From contig CAVSSK010000007.1 of NCBI GenBank assembly GCA_963730395.1, forward strand, positions 62,001 to 126,000: DNA of 64,000 nucleotides. The letters run 5' to 3'. How positions within the stretch are numbered: the stretch's first letter is position 1; each line of letters begins with the position of its first letter. This document shows positions 50,193 to 59,035 of this stretch, piece after piece. The notes under the pieces were generated by a model that was given only the letters and a program-made list of their open reading frames with translations, did not search any database and was not told the DNA's origin. Source of the DNA: Bog-473 sp963730395 (GTDB taxonomy: Bacteria; Actinomycetota; Acidimicrobiia; Acidimicrobiales; RAAP-2). The position numbers and the translations under genes were made by a program.

Positions 50193-51400
50193 TGCCGCCG
50201 GAGGGCTCGCCCGCGCCATACCTGGTGTCGGTGAGCGGTCAGGACGCTCCTGGCATCGCCGAGCGCCTCTTCGCCGCGCTGGCGTCGGCGGGGGTGGACG
50301 TGGAGGACGTGGAGCAGGTGCGCGTGCACGGCCGCCTGCTGCTGTGCGTGGAGGCCACCTTGCTCGTGGGCGAGGTCGACGGCGTGCACGCCGCGCTGGT
50401 CGAGCGGTTGCGCGACGCCGGCGTGGAGGTGACGGTCGAACCGCTCGTCGAGTCGGAGGTGGGCGAGACCGTCGAGCGGCACCTGGTGACGGTGCTGGCA
50501 CCCGAGATCGACGCCGCCGTCCTCGAGGGCGTGGCGGGACGCATCGCGTGGTGTGGTGGCAACATCGAGCGGATCGTCCGCCTGGCCGCCTACCCGGTGC
50601 ACAGCTACGAGCTGACCGTCGCCGGCGCCGACCTCGACCTCCTCCGGCGTGCGCTGGCCCAGGAGGCGGCCCGCCGCCACATCGACCTCGCAGTCCAGGT
50701 GGCCGGGCTGCACCGCCGGGCCAAGCACCTGATCGTGATGGACGCCGATTCCACCCTGCTGCAGGGCGAGGTCATCGACGTGCTGGCCGAGCGCTGCGGC
50801 TGCGGCCCAGAGGTGGCCAAGGTCACCGCGGCGGCCATGGCGGGTGAGCTCGACTTCGCCGACGCGCTGCGCCGGCGGGTGCGGCTGCTGGCGGGTCTCA
50901 CGGTGGCGGACCTCGACGCGGTACGCCACGACATCCCACTCGCGCCGGGTGCCCGCACGCTCGTGCGGACGCTCAAGCGGCTCGGCTACGAGCTCGCCGT
51001 CGTGAGCGGCGGCTTCGCGCAGGTGATCGACCCGCTGGTGCGGGAGCTGGGCATCGACCACATGGCGGCCAACGTGCTCGTCCTCGACGACGGCACCGTC
51101 ACCGGCGAGCTGGAGGGGGAGATCCTGGACCGGGCCGGCAAGGCCGCCGCGCTGGAGCGCTTCGCCGCCGCGGCCGGCGTGCCCCTCGCCCGCACGATCG
51201 CCGTCGGCGACGGTGCGAACGACATCGACATGCTGGCCGCCGCCGGTCTCGGCATCGCGTTCAACGCCAAGCCGGTCGTGCGCCGGGCCGCCGACGCCGC
51301 GCTCAGCGTGCCCTACCTCGATGCCATCCTGTTCCTCCTCGGCATCTCGCGCCGCGAGGTGGAACTGGCGGACCGACTGGAGACGGAGGACGCGTCATGA
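50192..51400 (+). CDS. serB: phosphoserine phosphatase SerB
   Basis: A 402-residue protein: two ACT-like segments (YLVSVSGQDAPGIAERLFAALASAGVDVEDVEQVRV and a second around HLVTVLAPEID) and a C-terminal HAD phosphatase with VMDADSTLLQGEVIDVLA (nucleophile Asp and DxDST), VVSGGFAQVIDPL (motif II) and GDGANDIDMLAAAGLG (motif III). It completes serine synthesis from 3-phosphoserine. ATG 50192 overlaps the acyltransferase stop and its own stop overlaps the next gene (ATGA at 51397). Confidence 0.93.
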   Translation: MPPEGSPAPYLVSVSGQDAPGIAERLFAALASAGVDVEDVEQVRVHGRLLLCVEATLLVGEVDGVHAALVERLRDAGVEVTVEPLVESEVGETVERHLVTVLAPEIDAAVLEGVAGRIAWCGGNIERIVRLAAYPVHSYELTVAGADLDLLRRALAQEAARRHIDLAVQVAGLHRRAKHLIVMDADSTLLQGEVIDVLAERCGCGPEVAKVTAAAMAGELDFADALRRRVRLLAGLTVADLDAVRHDIPLAPGARTLVRTLKRLGYELAVVSGGFAQVIDPLVRELGIDHMAANVLVLDDGTVTGELEGEILDRAGKAAALERFAAAAGVPLARTIAVGDGANDIDMLAAAGLGIAFNAKPVVRRAADAALSVPYLDAILFLLGISRREVELADRLETEDAS

Positions 51401-52080
51401 CGCTGCAGGCCCAGGGCGAACAGGGCAAGCTGGCCGACAACCGTGGTGCCCGCCCGATGCTGCGGGGCTGGTTGCACGTCGCGGCGTTCTTCGGATGGCT
51501 GATCGGCGGACCGTTCCTCATAGCGGCCGGCCCCGACGCCGGGGCCAAGGCGGCGCTGTCGGTCTACGTCGCCGGCATGCTCGTGATGTTCGGCACCAGC
51601 GCCGCCTTCCACCGGCTGCGCTGGTCCGCCCCGGCGTGGCGGCGGATGCGGCGGGCGGACCACAGCGCGATCTTCATCGGCATCGCGGGGACGAGCACGG
51701 CGGTGGCCGGGTTGGCGCTCACCGGATGGTCCCAGGCGACCCTGCTCGCCATGGTCTGGGCCGGCGCGGCGGCGGGCATCGCCCTGCGCCAGGTGTGGCT
51801 CGACGCGCCGCAGTGGGTGGTCGCCATCCCCTACGTCGTCGTGGGCTGGTGCCCCGTGGTCGTGGCGCCCCAGCTGGTGCGCAGCCTCGGCTGGGTCGGC
51901 TTCTGGCTCATGGTCGCCGGGGGACTGGCCTACACGGCGGGCGCGCTCGTCTACGCACGCAAGCGGCCCGACCCCTGGCCCGCCGTCTTCGGCTTCCACG
52001 AGGTGTTCCATGCCTGCACCCTGCTCGGCGCGGCGCTGTTCGCCTACGTGATCGCGTTCATCGCTCTGCCCCGCTATTGA
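51397..52080 (+). CDS. hemolysin III / PAQR-family membrane protein
   Basis: A 227-residue protein with about seven membrane segments and the PAQR/hemolysin III zinc-site marks SAAFHRLRW, RADHSAIFIGIAGT and FHEVFHACTL. The family acts as membrane hydrolases or receptors; bacterial function is poorly known. The start overlaps serB by 4 bases. Confidence 0.85.
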   Translation: MTLQAQGEQGKLADNRGARPMLRGWLHVAAFFGWLIGGPFLIAAGPDAGAKAALSVYVAGMLVMFGTSAAFHRLRWSAPAWRRMRRADHSAIFIGIAGTSTAVAGLALTGWSQATLLAMVWAGAAAGIALRQVWLDAPQWVVAIPYVVVGWCPVVVAPQLVRSLGWVGFWLMVAGGLAYTAGALVYARKRPDPWPAVFGFHEVFHACTLLGAALFAYVIAFIALPRY

Positions 52081-52090
52081 GCGCTGGGGC

Positions 52091-52951
52091 TCAGCGATCG
52101 CCGGCTCCATCCTCGGCCAGTGCGAGCAGGGCGCGTGCCCGTGCGACCGCCCCGTCGCCGTCGGAACCATCGGCGTGCGACCGCTTCTCGAGCAGGCTCC
52201 GCGCGAGCTGCGTCGCCTCGGACGCGTCGCCCGCCGCAAGGGTCACGTTCGTCAGGGCCTCGAGCACATCCAGCGACCCGGCGTCGTCCGAACCCCGGAT
52301 GCCGCGTCGTGCGTCGAGCACACCGCGGAGCAGCCGAGAGGCTTCATCGAGGTCACCGAGATCGGCGAGTGTCGAGGCAAGGTTCATCGCGGCCATCGTG
52401 GCCCGACCGTCGTCTGGTGGCGTTCCCGCGGCCTCCCAACCTCTGACCACCTGCTCCTGCAGGTGGCGGGCTTCATGGAGCTCGCCCAGCTGCTTGGCGG
52501 CGGAGGCGCTCCAGGCCACCGCGACCAGCGTCTCCGGCGCGTTCGGACCGAGGGCGAGCGTCCTGGCGGCGACCACGTGGGCCAGGAGCGCTCCGGCCTG
52601 TTGCGCCTGCCCATGGCCGGTGAGGCAGACAGCCAGCCGGAATTCGGCGTTCACGGTGGACTCGTGCTCGGGTCCGACGCTGTCGCGCAAGGCTTCGACC
52701 GCCTCCCTCCGGAGCACCGACTCCTCGGCGCCGCGTTCCTGTCGCGCCAGCTGGTCCGCCACGTCGATCATCGCCTTGATGGAGAGCGGGTCGTCGCGGC
52801 CCTTCGTGCGGAGCGCCCACTCGAGCACGTCCCGGGACTGCGCCAGCTCCTCGTCGGGCGTCCGCTCCGTGCCCCGCATCATCCGGCGCGTCCAACGGGC
52901 CCGGCGCTCGCTCTTGCGCGATGGCGGTCCCTGGTCCTCGTCGGGTGTCAC
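52091..52951 (-). CDS. tetratricopeptide-repeat protein
   Basis: A ~286-residue all-helical protein with TPR-like units (LSIKAMIDVADQLARQERGAEESVLRREAVEALRDSVGPEHESTVNAEFRLA; then LGPNAPETLVAVAWSASAAKQLGELHEARHLQEQV and MAAMNLASTLADLGDLDEASRLLRGVLDARR). This is the kinesin-light-chain-like 42-residue type. It probably scaffolds protein contacts. GTG 52951 is the earliest plausible start that clears the amidohydrolase end (52966). It converges on the hemolysin III gene. Confidence 0.7.
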   Translation of the reverse strand: MTPDEDQGPPSRKSERRARWTRRMMRGTERTPDEELAQSRDVLEWALRTKGRDDPLSIKAMIDVADQLARQERGAEESVLRREAVEALRDSVGPEHESTVNAEFRLAVCLTGHGQAQQAGALLAHVVAARTLALGPNAPETLVAVAWSASAAKQLGELHEARHLQEQVVRGWEAAGTPPDDGRATMAAMNLASTLADLGDLDEASRLLRGVLDARRGIRGSDDAGSLDVLEALTNVTLAAGDASEATQLARSLLEKRSHADGSDGDGAVARARALLALAEDGAGDR

Positions 52952-52965
52952 GGGAGTCAGCGGCT

Positions 52966-54201
52966 TCAGGTGATGTCGAGGCCGAGCATCGCGATCGCGT
53001 TGCCACGCATGATCCGGTACACGTCGTCGTCGGAGAGACGCTGCACCATCTGCTCCGCCACGGATCTCGTGTCGGGCCACGTCGAGTCGGTGTGGGGGTA
53101 GTCGGTCTCGAAGGTGATGCGGTCGGCGCCGATGACTCCGAGGGAGTCGAGCCCGTGCCGGTCGTGGAAGAAGCAGCCGTAGACCTGCCGGTGGAAGTAG
53201 GTGGACGGGGGCTCGGGGACGATGTCCTTCACGCCCCCCCAGGCCCGGTGCTCGCGCCAGACGTCGTCCGCTCTTTCGAGGATGTAGGGCAGCCAACCGA
53301 TTTGTCCCTCGGAGTAGGCCAGGATCAGCCGCGGGAACCGGATGAGCACGCCCGAGAAGAGGAAGTCGGCCAGCGAGGCCATGGCGTTGCCGAAGCTGAG
53401 CGTGGCCGCCACGGCGACCGGCGCGTCGGCGGAGGTGGCCGGCATCTTGGACGAGGACCCGATGTGCATGCACACGACGGTCCCGGTCTCCTCGCAGGCG
53501 GCGAAGAGCGGGTCCCAGTAGCCACCGTGGATGCTGGGCAGGCCGAGGTGGGGCGGGATCTCGCTGAAGCACACGGCGCGGACGCCACGCTCCGCGTTGC
53601 GCCGCACCTCGGCAGCTGCTTTCCGGGCGTCCCACAGCGGTATGAGGCACAGTGGCAGCAGACGGCCGCCGCTGTCGCCGCACCATTCATCGACCATGAA
53701 GTCGTTGTAGGCGACCACACAGGCCTCGGCCAGCTCGCGGTCCTTCGCCTCGAGGAAGGTCTGCCCGCAGAAGCGGGGGAAGGTCGGGAAGCACAGGGAC
53801 GCCTCGACCCAGTTCGCCTCGTTGTCCGCGACGCGGGCCGCAGGTTCGTAGCAACCCGGGCGCATCTCGTCGTAGGTGATGGGTGACATCGTCATGTCGT
53901 CGCGATCGAAGCCGACGGCAGCCACATGACGCTTGTTGATGTAGACGAGGTCCTCGTAGACCCAGCAGTCAGCCTTGGGCCCGCCGGGGTCGAAGGTCTG
54001 CCGGTAGCTGCCGCCGCCGATGTGCTCCATCTCCCCGATGCCGCGTCGCTCGACGTGCGGTCCGCGGTCGCGGAAGCGGGCCGGCAGCCAGGTCTCCCAC
54101 AGGTGCGCAGGCTCGACGATGTGATCGTCCACGCTGATGATCCTCGGGAGCGGCGTGACGCTCCCGAGGCGTGGGGTCGTGTCGTCCCTGAGGTCGGTCA
54201 T
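52966..54201 (-). CDS. amidohydrolase-2 family hydrolase
   Basis: A 411-residue metal-dependent hydrolase (COG2159 type). Key marks: IISVDDHIVEPAHLWETW (DxH start), CMHIGSSSKMP, YSEGQIGWLPYILERAD, FETDYPHTDSTWP and the DIYRIMRGNA-like end (DDVYRIMRGNAIAML). Relatives are decarboxylases or hydrolases of aromatic and side-chain degradation. It overlaps the LLM oxidoreductase gene by 4 bases (ATGA at 54198), suggesting joint catabolism. Confidence 0.86.
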   Translation of the reverse strand: MTDLRDDTTPRLGSVTPLPRIISVDDHIVEPAHLWETWLPARFRDRGPHVERRGIGEMEHIGGGSYRQTFDPGGPKADCWVYEDLVYINKRHVAAVGFDRDDMTMSPITYDEMRPGCYEPAARVADNEANWVEASLCFPTFPRFCGQTFLEAKDRELAEACVVAYNDFMVDEWCGDSGGRLLPLCLIPLWDARKAAAEVRRNAERGVRAVCFSEIPPHLGLPSIHGGYWDPLFAACEETGTVVCMHIGSSSKMPATSADAPVAVAATLSFGNAMASLADFLFSGVLIRFPRLILAYSEGQIGWLPYILERADDVWREHRAWGGVKDIVPEPPSTYFHRQVYGCFFHDRHGLDSLGVIGADRITFETDYPHTDSTWPDTRSVAEQMVQRLSDDDVYRIMRGNAIAMLGLDIT

Positions 54202-55058
54202 GGCTGCTCCAGTGTGGCCGCGAATTCGACGAGAGGGGCCAGCGACTCGAGCTCGGCCCGCACCGACGCCGGGTCACCCGCCCGGACGCGTAGCACCACC
54301 TCGGTCACGCCGAGTCGGGCGTAGTGCTCGAGCTTCTCCTTCTCGGCGAGGGTGCCGAAGGGCACGACGCAGAGCCGGGACGGGTCCCGGCCGGCCTTCT
54401 CGGCCAGCGCGACAAGGCGCGGGATGGCCTCGCGCAGCCCGCGCCCCCCGATGGGGATCCAGCCGTCGGCGCAGTCCACGACGGCCGAGAGCACGGCATC
54501 GTTGGCGCCGCCACCGACGAGCACGCGGACGCGCGGCTGCTGGCGAGGCTTGGGCCAGGACCAGGTGGGCTCGAAGTCGACGAACTCGCCGTGGTACTCG
54601 GCCTTCTCGTGTGACCAGATGGCCTGCATGGCCGCCAGATGCTCGCGGAGGACGTCGTGGCGGCGCTCGAAGTCGACCCCGTGGTCCTCGGCCTCGGCGC
54701 GATTCCATCCGAAGCCGACTCCGAGCGTCACGCGACCCCCCGAGAGGTGGTCGAGCGTAGCCACCTGCTTGGACAGGACGATTGGGTCGTGCTGCGCGGC
54801 GAGCAGGATGCCCGTCCCGAGTCCGATGCGAGTGGTCACGGCAGCCGCCGTGGACAGGGCCACGAGCGGATCGAGGCAGCGCTTGTAGTCGTCCAGCCGG
54901 ACGCCCTCCACCAACGCCGGCGGGACGTCCTCGCGTACCGGGAGATGTGTGTGCTCGGGCAGGTAGAACGAGTCGAACCCCAGCTCCTCCACCGCCACGG
55001 CCAGCGCGGCCGGCGTCAGGTCCAGGTCGGTGAGGGCGGCTGTGATGCCGAGGCGCAC
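54198..55058 (-). CDS. LLM-class F420-dependent oxidoreductase
   Basis: A ~286-residue TIM-barrel of the luciferase-like monooxygenase family, F420 group: ALAVAVEELGFDSFYLPEHTHLPV, LSTAAAVTTRIGLGTGILLAAQHDPIVLSKQVATLDHLSGGRVTLGVGFGWNRAEAEDHG, RVRVLVGGGANDAV, CADGWIPIGG. Such enzymes use F420 to reduce or oxidise many substrates. GTG 55058 (or TTG 55064) starts it; it lies against the upstream enoyl-CoA hydratase stop. Downstream amidohydrolase overlaps by 4 bases. Confidence 0.88.
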   Translation of the reverse strand: MRLGITAALTDLDLTPAALAVAVEELGFDSFYLPEHTHLPVREDVPPALVEGVRLDDYKRCLDPLVALSTAAAVTTRIGLGTGILLAAQHDPIVLSKQVATLDHLSGGRVTLGVGFGWNRAEAEDHGVDFERRHDVLREHLAAMQAIWSHEKAEYHGEFVDFEPTWSWPKPRQQPRVRVLVGGGANDAVLSAVVDCADGWIPIGGRGLREAIPRLVALAEKAGRDPSRLCVVPFGTLAEKEKLEHYARLGVTEVVLRVRAGDPASVRAELESLAPLVEFAATLEQP

Positions 55059-55060
55059 AA

Positions 55061-55831
55061 TCAAGACCCCGATGGTGCCCGGGCGGCGAACTCGGCGAGG
55101 GTGCCGGCGCCGACGGCGGCGCCCAGCAAGGTGGCGAAGGCGGCCTGCTCGCGCCGGTTGGCCTCTGCCACGGCGTCGCGCCGGGCCTCTCTCATGAGCG
55201 AGACGATGGCGCGGGTGGCGGCACGGGGGTGGCTGGCGACACGTGCCGCCAGGGCGACCGCCTCCTCGAGCACCGTGCCCGGCGGGCACACGTCGAGGGC
55301 CATGCCGAGGCGGACCAGCTCGTCAGCTCCCACCCAGTCCGAGGTGAGGAGGATCCGGGCCGCCTCCTGCCAGCCCATGGCGGCGGGGAACAGGAGGCTG
55401 CTCGCCGCCTCGGCGGGCACGCCGAGCTCGGCGAAAGGGACCCGCAGCCGCGCCCGGGAGTCCGCCAGGACGAGGTCGCAGTGGGCCAGGAGGGTGAAGC
55501 CGAAGCCGACGGCCACGCCGTTGACCGCAGCGACCAGAGGGACCGAGATCTCGCCCAGGCAGTCGAACAGTCCCGTGAACCCCCTGCCTGCTCCCTCCAC
55601 CGCGGTGCCCGAGGCGATAGCGGCCATCTCGGCCAGGTCCTGGCCCGAGGTGAAGGCGGTGCCGCGACCGGTCAGGACGGCGATCCGGACCGCCTCGTCG
55701 CCGTCGGCGGCACGCAGCGCGACGGTGACCTCCTCGTACATCGCGGTGTCGAAGGCATTGCGCACCTCGGGCCGGTTGAAGGCGATGACCCGGACCCCCG
55801 CGGTGGGGTCCCACGTCTCGACCCGGCTCAT
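55061..55831 (-). CDS. enoyl-CoA hydratase/isomerase family protein
   Basis: A 256-residue crotonase-fold protein: IAFNRPEVRNAFDTAMYEEV, TGRGTAFTSGQDLAEMA (first oxyanion-hole segment), VAAVNGVAVGFGFTLLAHCDLVLA (second), FAELGVPAEAASSLLFPAAMG. The catalytic glutamates are not clearly in the usual places, so hydratase versus isomerase cannot be called. It is first of a three-gene minus-strand run with the LLM and amidohydrolase genes. ATG 55831. Confidence 0.85.
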   Translation of the reverse strand: MSRVETWDPTAGVRVIAFNRPEVRNAFDTAMYEEVTVALRAADGDEAVRIAVLTGRGTAFTSGQDLAEMAAIASGTAVEGAGRGFTGLFDCLGEISVPLVAAVNGVAVGFGFTLLAHCDLVLADSRARLRVPFAELGVPAEAASSLLFPAAMGWQEAARILLTSDWVGADELVRLGMALDVCPPGTVLEEAVALAARVASHPRAATRAIVSLMREARRDAVAEANRREQAAFATLLGAAVGAGTLAEFAARAPSGS

Positions 55832-56078
55832 GTGCACCGTGACGGTGATCTCACGACGTCCTTCTCGTCCCAGCCGATCATCAGGACCTCCCTTCAAGGG
55901 CCCGACCCTATCGAGACGGGCCGCCCGGCCACCGCCCCGCCCCGCCATCGGCACCGGGCGGGCCGATGCTGCGCTACCGTCGCCGGGGAGGCGTGGCGTC
56001 GTGAGGAGATGGTCCTCGCCGACGTTTGGCGGCGACGTGCGACCACATCTCTGTTCTTCGAAGAGGAGGAGTGACCAC

Positions 56079-56648
56079 ATGCCCGCGTACCCTCGTGCCG
56101 AGCTGGAGGAGATGGTCGAGCGCTGGCTCGCGGCCAACAAGGCGGGTGAGACCGCACGGGACTGGCGCCACATGGCGGACCTCTACACCGAGGACGCCAC
56201 CTACGGCTGGAACGTCGGCCCCAAGGACGAGTTCATGGTCGTGGGGCGCGAGCAGATCCGCGAGGTCGCCCTCGGCTTCGAGATGGCGGGGCTGGAGGGT
56301 TGGACCTATCCGTACCAGAGAGTGCTCATCGACGAGGCGCAAGGAGAGATCCTCGGCCTCTGGAAGCAGGTGGCAGACGCCACACGGGCCGACGGTACCA
56401 ACTACGAGATTGCCGGCCTGGGCGGCAGCTGGTTCCGCTACGGAGGGAACTTCCAGTGGTCGTGGCAGCGTGACTTCTTCGACGTGGGCAACGCCGGCGC
56501 CGTCTACATGGAGATGATCGGCGACGGCACGCTGCTCCCGGGCATGCAACAGCGAATGGAGCGCGCCATGTCGGGCGAGCGCTTGCCGGGCCACTACCGG
56601 CCCGGCGAGGCACCGGTCGGCCTGTGGGAAGTACCCGAGGGAGCGTAG
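56079..56648 (+). CDS. NTF2-fold (SnoaL-like) protein
   Basis: A 189-residue protein with an NTF2/SnoaL-like cone: MVERWLAANKAGETARDWRHMADLYTEDATYGWNVGPKDEFMVVGREQIREVALGFEMAGLEGWTYPYQRVLIDEAQGEILGLWKQVA. Such proteins are often isomerases, dehydratases or binding proteins in degradation pathways. A GAGGAGGAG site precedes ATG 56079. Divergent from the enoyl-CoA hydratase at 55831 across a 247-base promoter gap. It heads the plus-strand run to 59032. Confidence 0.78.
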   Translation: MPAYPRAELEEMVERWLAANKAGETARDWRHMADLYTEDATYGWNVGPKDEFMVVGREQIREVALGFEMAGLEGWTYPYQRVLIDEAQGEILGLWKQVADATRADGTNYEIAGLGGSWFRYGGNFQWSWQRDFFDVGNAGAVYMEMIGDGTLLPGMQQRMERAMSGERLPGHYRPGEAPVGLWEVPEGA

Positions 56649-56764
56649 GCACGCGTCGAGTGAGCCGCCGAGGGCCGATCGGAAACGTACGATCGAGCCC
56701 CAGCGTTGCCGAGCCGCGCCGATGCTGCATGTCACGACCGGTCTGTTGCAGAAATGGAGATGCC

Positions 56765-57544
56765 ATGACGGAGAAGGTACTGCTGGAGGTCGAACCTCCG
56801 GTGGCCGTGATCACCAACAACAATCCCGAGAAGCGCAACGCGTTCGACGACGACATGGATGTGCGTCTCTTCGAGATCTTGGCGGAGCTGAAGCAACGCC
56901 CTGAGGTGCGGGTCGTGATCTGGCGGGGCGAGGGGACTGCGTGGTCGTCGGGTCGGGACGTGTCGGCGATCGGCACGAACGTGACCGAGCTGAGCCATCA
57001 CGAGCTCATGACACGCGGCCACCGGGGCATCCTCGAGGTGTTCGAGCTCGAGGCGCCCATCATCGTGGCGTTCCACGGGTGGGCGATCGGAGGCTCGTTC
57101 CAGCGGGCACTGCTGTGCGACATCAGGATCGCCGCCGAAGGCTCGCGCTTCATGCTGCCCGAGGTCGGCTACGGCGTGATCCCCGACACCGGCGGCATGG
57201 GGCGACTGTTCGAGATCTGCGGTGCCGGAGTGGTCAGCGATCTGGTCCTCACGGGTCGCGCCATGGGCGCGGAGGAGGCCTTGGGTCACGGGATCATCTC
57301 CCGCATCGTTCCCCCCGAGGAGCTCGACGACGCAGCGCGAGAGATGGCGGACAAGATCGCTCGGGCCCCGGCGGTGACCGTGAAGATGGCGCGCCGAGTC
57401 CTCCGGCACCTGAGCGAGCCCGCGATCCGCTCGTCCATGGAGGACGAGTTGATCTACCAGACCTTCATCAACAAGTCGTCGGACTTCGCTGAATTCAAAG
57501 CGTCGCGTGCCGAAGGGCGTGAGCCCCACTACACCGGGAGTTGA
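56765..57544 (+). CDS. enoyl-CoA hydratase/isomerase family protein
   Basis: A 259-residue crotonase-fold protein: VAVITNNNPEKRNAFDDDMD, RGEGTAWSSGRDVSAIG (oxyanion hole), IIVAFHGWAIGGSFQRALLCDIRIAAEGSRFMLPEVGYGVIPDTGGMGRLF. The segment GYGVIPDTGG keeps an Asp/Gly site typical of hydratase-like members. It precedes the SDR gene by 4 bases and probably forms one catabolic operon with it. ATG 56765. Confidence 0.88.
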   Translation: MTEKVLLEVEPPVAVITNNNPEKRNAFDDDMDVRLFEILAELKQRPEVRVVIWRGEGTAWSSGRDVSAIGTNVTELSHHELMTRGHRGILEVFELEAPIIVAFHGWAIGGSFQRALLCDIRIAAEGSRFMLPEVGYGVIPDTGGMGRLFEICGAGVVSDLVLTGRAMGAEEALGHGIISRIVPPEELDDAAREMADKIARAPAVTVKMARRVLRHLSEPAIRSSMEDELIYQTFINKSSDFAEFKASRAEGREPHYTGS

Positions 57545-57548
57545 AGCC

Positions 57549-58442
57549 ATGAGCCAGCAAAAGGGTTTGCTCGAACCACCGGCGGCGGGGGTCTCGGCAT
57601 TGCCCGACGGCACCTTCGCGGGGACCTCCGTGTTGGTCACGGGCGGAGGGACCGGGCTCGGGAAGGCGATCGCGACCGAATTCGCGCGCCTCGGTGCCGA
57701 TTTGGCGATTGTCAGCCGGAAGTCCGAGCATCTGGCGGCTGGCCGCGACGCCGTCGAGGCGCTCGGTGCCCGCGCGGTGGGGATCGAGTGCGACATTCGC
57801 GAACCTGATCAGGTCGGTGCGGCTTTCGACCAGGCGACGGCGGCGTTCGGTCTGCCCGGCGTCCTCGTCAACAACGCCGCAGCGAACTTCCCCGTGCCGG
57901 CCGAGGACATGTCGCCGAATGCGTGGCGGACCGTGGTCGACATCACACTCAACGGCACCTTCTTCTGCTCCCGCGAGTTCGCGCGACGTCACCTCGCCGA
58001 GGGGACCGCGGGATCCATCGTCAACGTGGGGGCCTCCTACGCCTGGACGGGGGGTCCCGGCTTCGCCCATTCGGCCGCAGCCAAGGCCGGGGTGAAGAAC
58101 ATGGTCGAGACGTTGGCCGTGGAGTGGGGACCCTATGGGATCCAGGTCAACGGCCTCGTCCCCGGCCTCTTCCCGCACACCGACATGACAGAGGACATTC
58201 GGGGCAACCTCGACCGCACCAGCGAAAAGGATCTCTGTCAACCTGCGCTGCGAGTGGGACGCATCCAGGAGCTCGGGTGGGCCGCGACCTTCCTCGCGTC
58301 CCCGTTCGCGCGCTTCATCTCCGGCCACACCCTCGTGGTGGACGGCGCGAACTGGCAGCGTCGGACCCTGACCAACCCCCCCGTCGTGACGGTGCGCGAA
58401 CAGATGGGGCGGGGAACCTTCGACGCGTCCTCCTCTCACTAG
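57549..58442 (+). CDS. SDR-family oxidoreductase, 2,4-dienoyl-CoA reductase-like
   Basis: A 297-residue short-chain dehydrogenase: VLVTGGGTGLGKAIATEFARLG (NAD(P) site), VNNAAANF (NNAxAN), then AHSAAAKAGVKNMVETLAVEWGPYGIQVNGLVPG. The usual Tyr of YxxxK is replaced by Ser (SAAAK), as in the peroxisomal 2,4-dienoyl-CoA reductase group; NNAAANF and VEWGP also fit that group. This supports a role in unsaturated fatty-acyl-CoA degradation. Start ATG 57549. Confidence 0.85.
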   Translation: MSQQKGLLEPPAAGVSALPDGTFAGTSVLVTGGGTGLGKAIATEFARLGADLAIVSRKSEHLAAGRDAVEALGARAVGIECDIREPDQVGAAFDQATAAFGLPGVLVNNAAANFPVPAEDMSPNAWRTVVDITLNGTFFCSREFARRHLAEGTAGSIVNVGASYAWTGGPGFAHSAAAKAGVKNMVETLAVEWGPYGIQVNGLVPGLFPHTDMTEDIRGNLDRTSEKDLCQPALRVGRIQELGWAATFLASPFARFISGHTLVVDGANWQRRTLTNPPVVTVREQMGRGTFDASSSH

Positions 58443-58541
58443 GCGCAAGTTTCGGTCGGTTCACTGTCCTGGGCCGGAGGGTCGTTGGGCGGGAACGCCG
58501 CGACGGGGACGACCACGTGGCCTACTTCTACAGCGCCTGTC

Positions 58542-58628
58542 TTCTACAGCGCCTGCGTGCGGGACGACGTGCAGGCGTACCTCGTCAACGGGACGGCGCC
58601 CGAGTCCGGCACGATCTGCCCGTCGTAG
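58542..58628 (+). pseudogene. remnant: C-terminus of a TAP-like alpha/beta-hydrolase
   Basis: A short frame to TAG 58626-58628 reads FYSACVRDDVQAYLVNGTAP...TICPS. This matches the C-terminal end of TAP-like (S33-related) secreted hydrolases (the pattern CVxxAVxAYLxDGTxPxxGTxC). No body is present upstream; 58525-58539 is repeated at 58541-58555 (period 16), so the remnant has been partly duplicated. It is the tail of a decayed or deleted gene. Confidence 0.45.
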
Positions 58629-58720
58629 GTAGTGTGCGCCGCACCGCCGTACGGAGCGGCGGTCGTCCGGCGCACCTGCGTTCCTGCGCTGCACGTTTGG
58701 CGAAACAGGAGGGGAACCCC

Positions 58721-59032
58721 ATGTGGGCACAACTCATCATCATGCAGCTCAAGCCCGGCAAGGAGGGCGACCTGCCGAAGGTCTACGAGCAATTGCGCGC
58801 GGCGGAGCAGCCGGGATCGGGGCTCTTGCGCACGACGGCGGCGCGGGACCAGAAGGACCCGAGCCGCGTCTACAACTTCGTGATCTTCGAGAGCGAGGAC
58901 AAGGCGCGGGCCCGCGAGCAGGATCCGGCGCGCCAAGCGGCCCTCGAGGGCGTCCGGGCGACCATGGCCGAGATATTCGAGGGGCCGCCCGAGTTCGTCG
59001 ACCTCGAGGTGCTGGAGGACACGGTCTACTGA
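58721..59032 (+). CDS. antibiotic-biosynthesis-monooxygenase-like small protein
   Basis: A 103-residue ferredoxin-fold protein: MWAQLIIMQLKPGKEGDLPKVYEQLRAAEQPGSGLLRTTAARDQKDPSRVYNFVIFESEDKARAREQDP. The pattern fits ABM/dimeric alpha-beta barrel proteins, which act as small oxygenases or in chaperone-like roles. AGGAGGGG precedes ATG 58721. Convergent with the rhamnosidase gene, 3 bases away. Confidence 0.72.
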   Translation: MWAQLIIMQLKPGKEGDLPKVYEQLRAAEQPGSGLLRTTAARDQKDPSRVYNFVIFESEDKARAREQDPARQAALEGVRATMAEIFEGPPEFVDLEVLEDTVY

Positions 59033-59035
59033 GGC

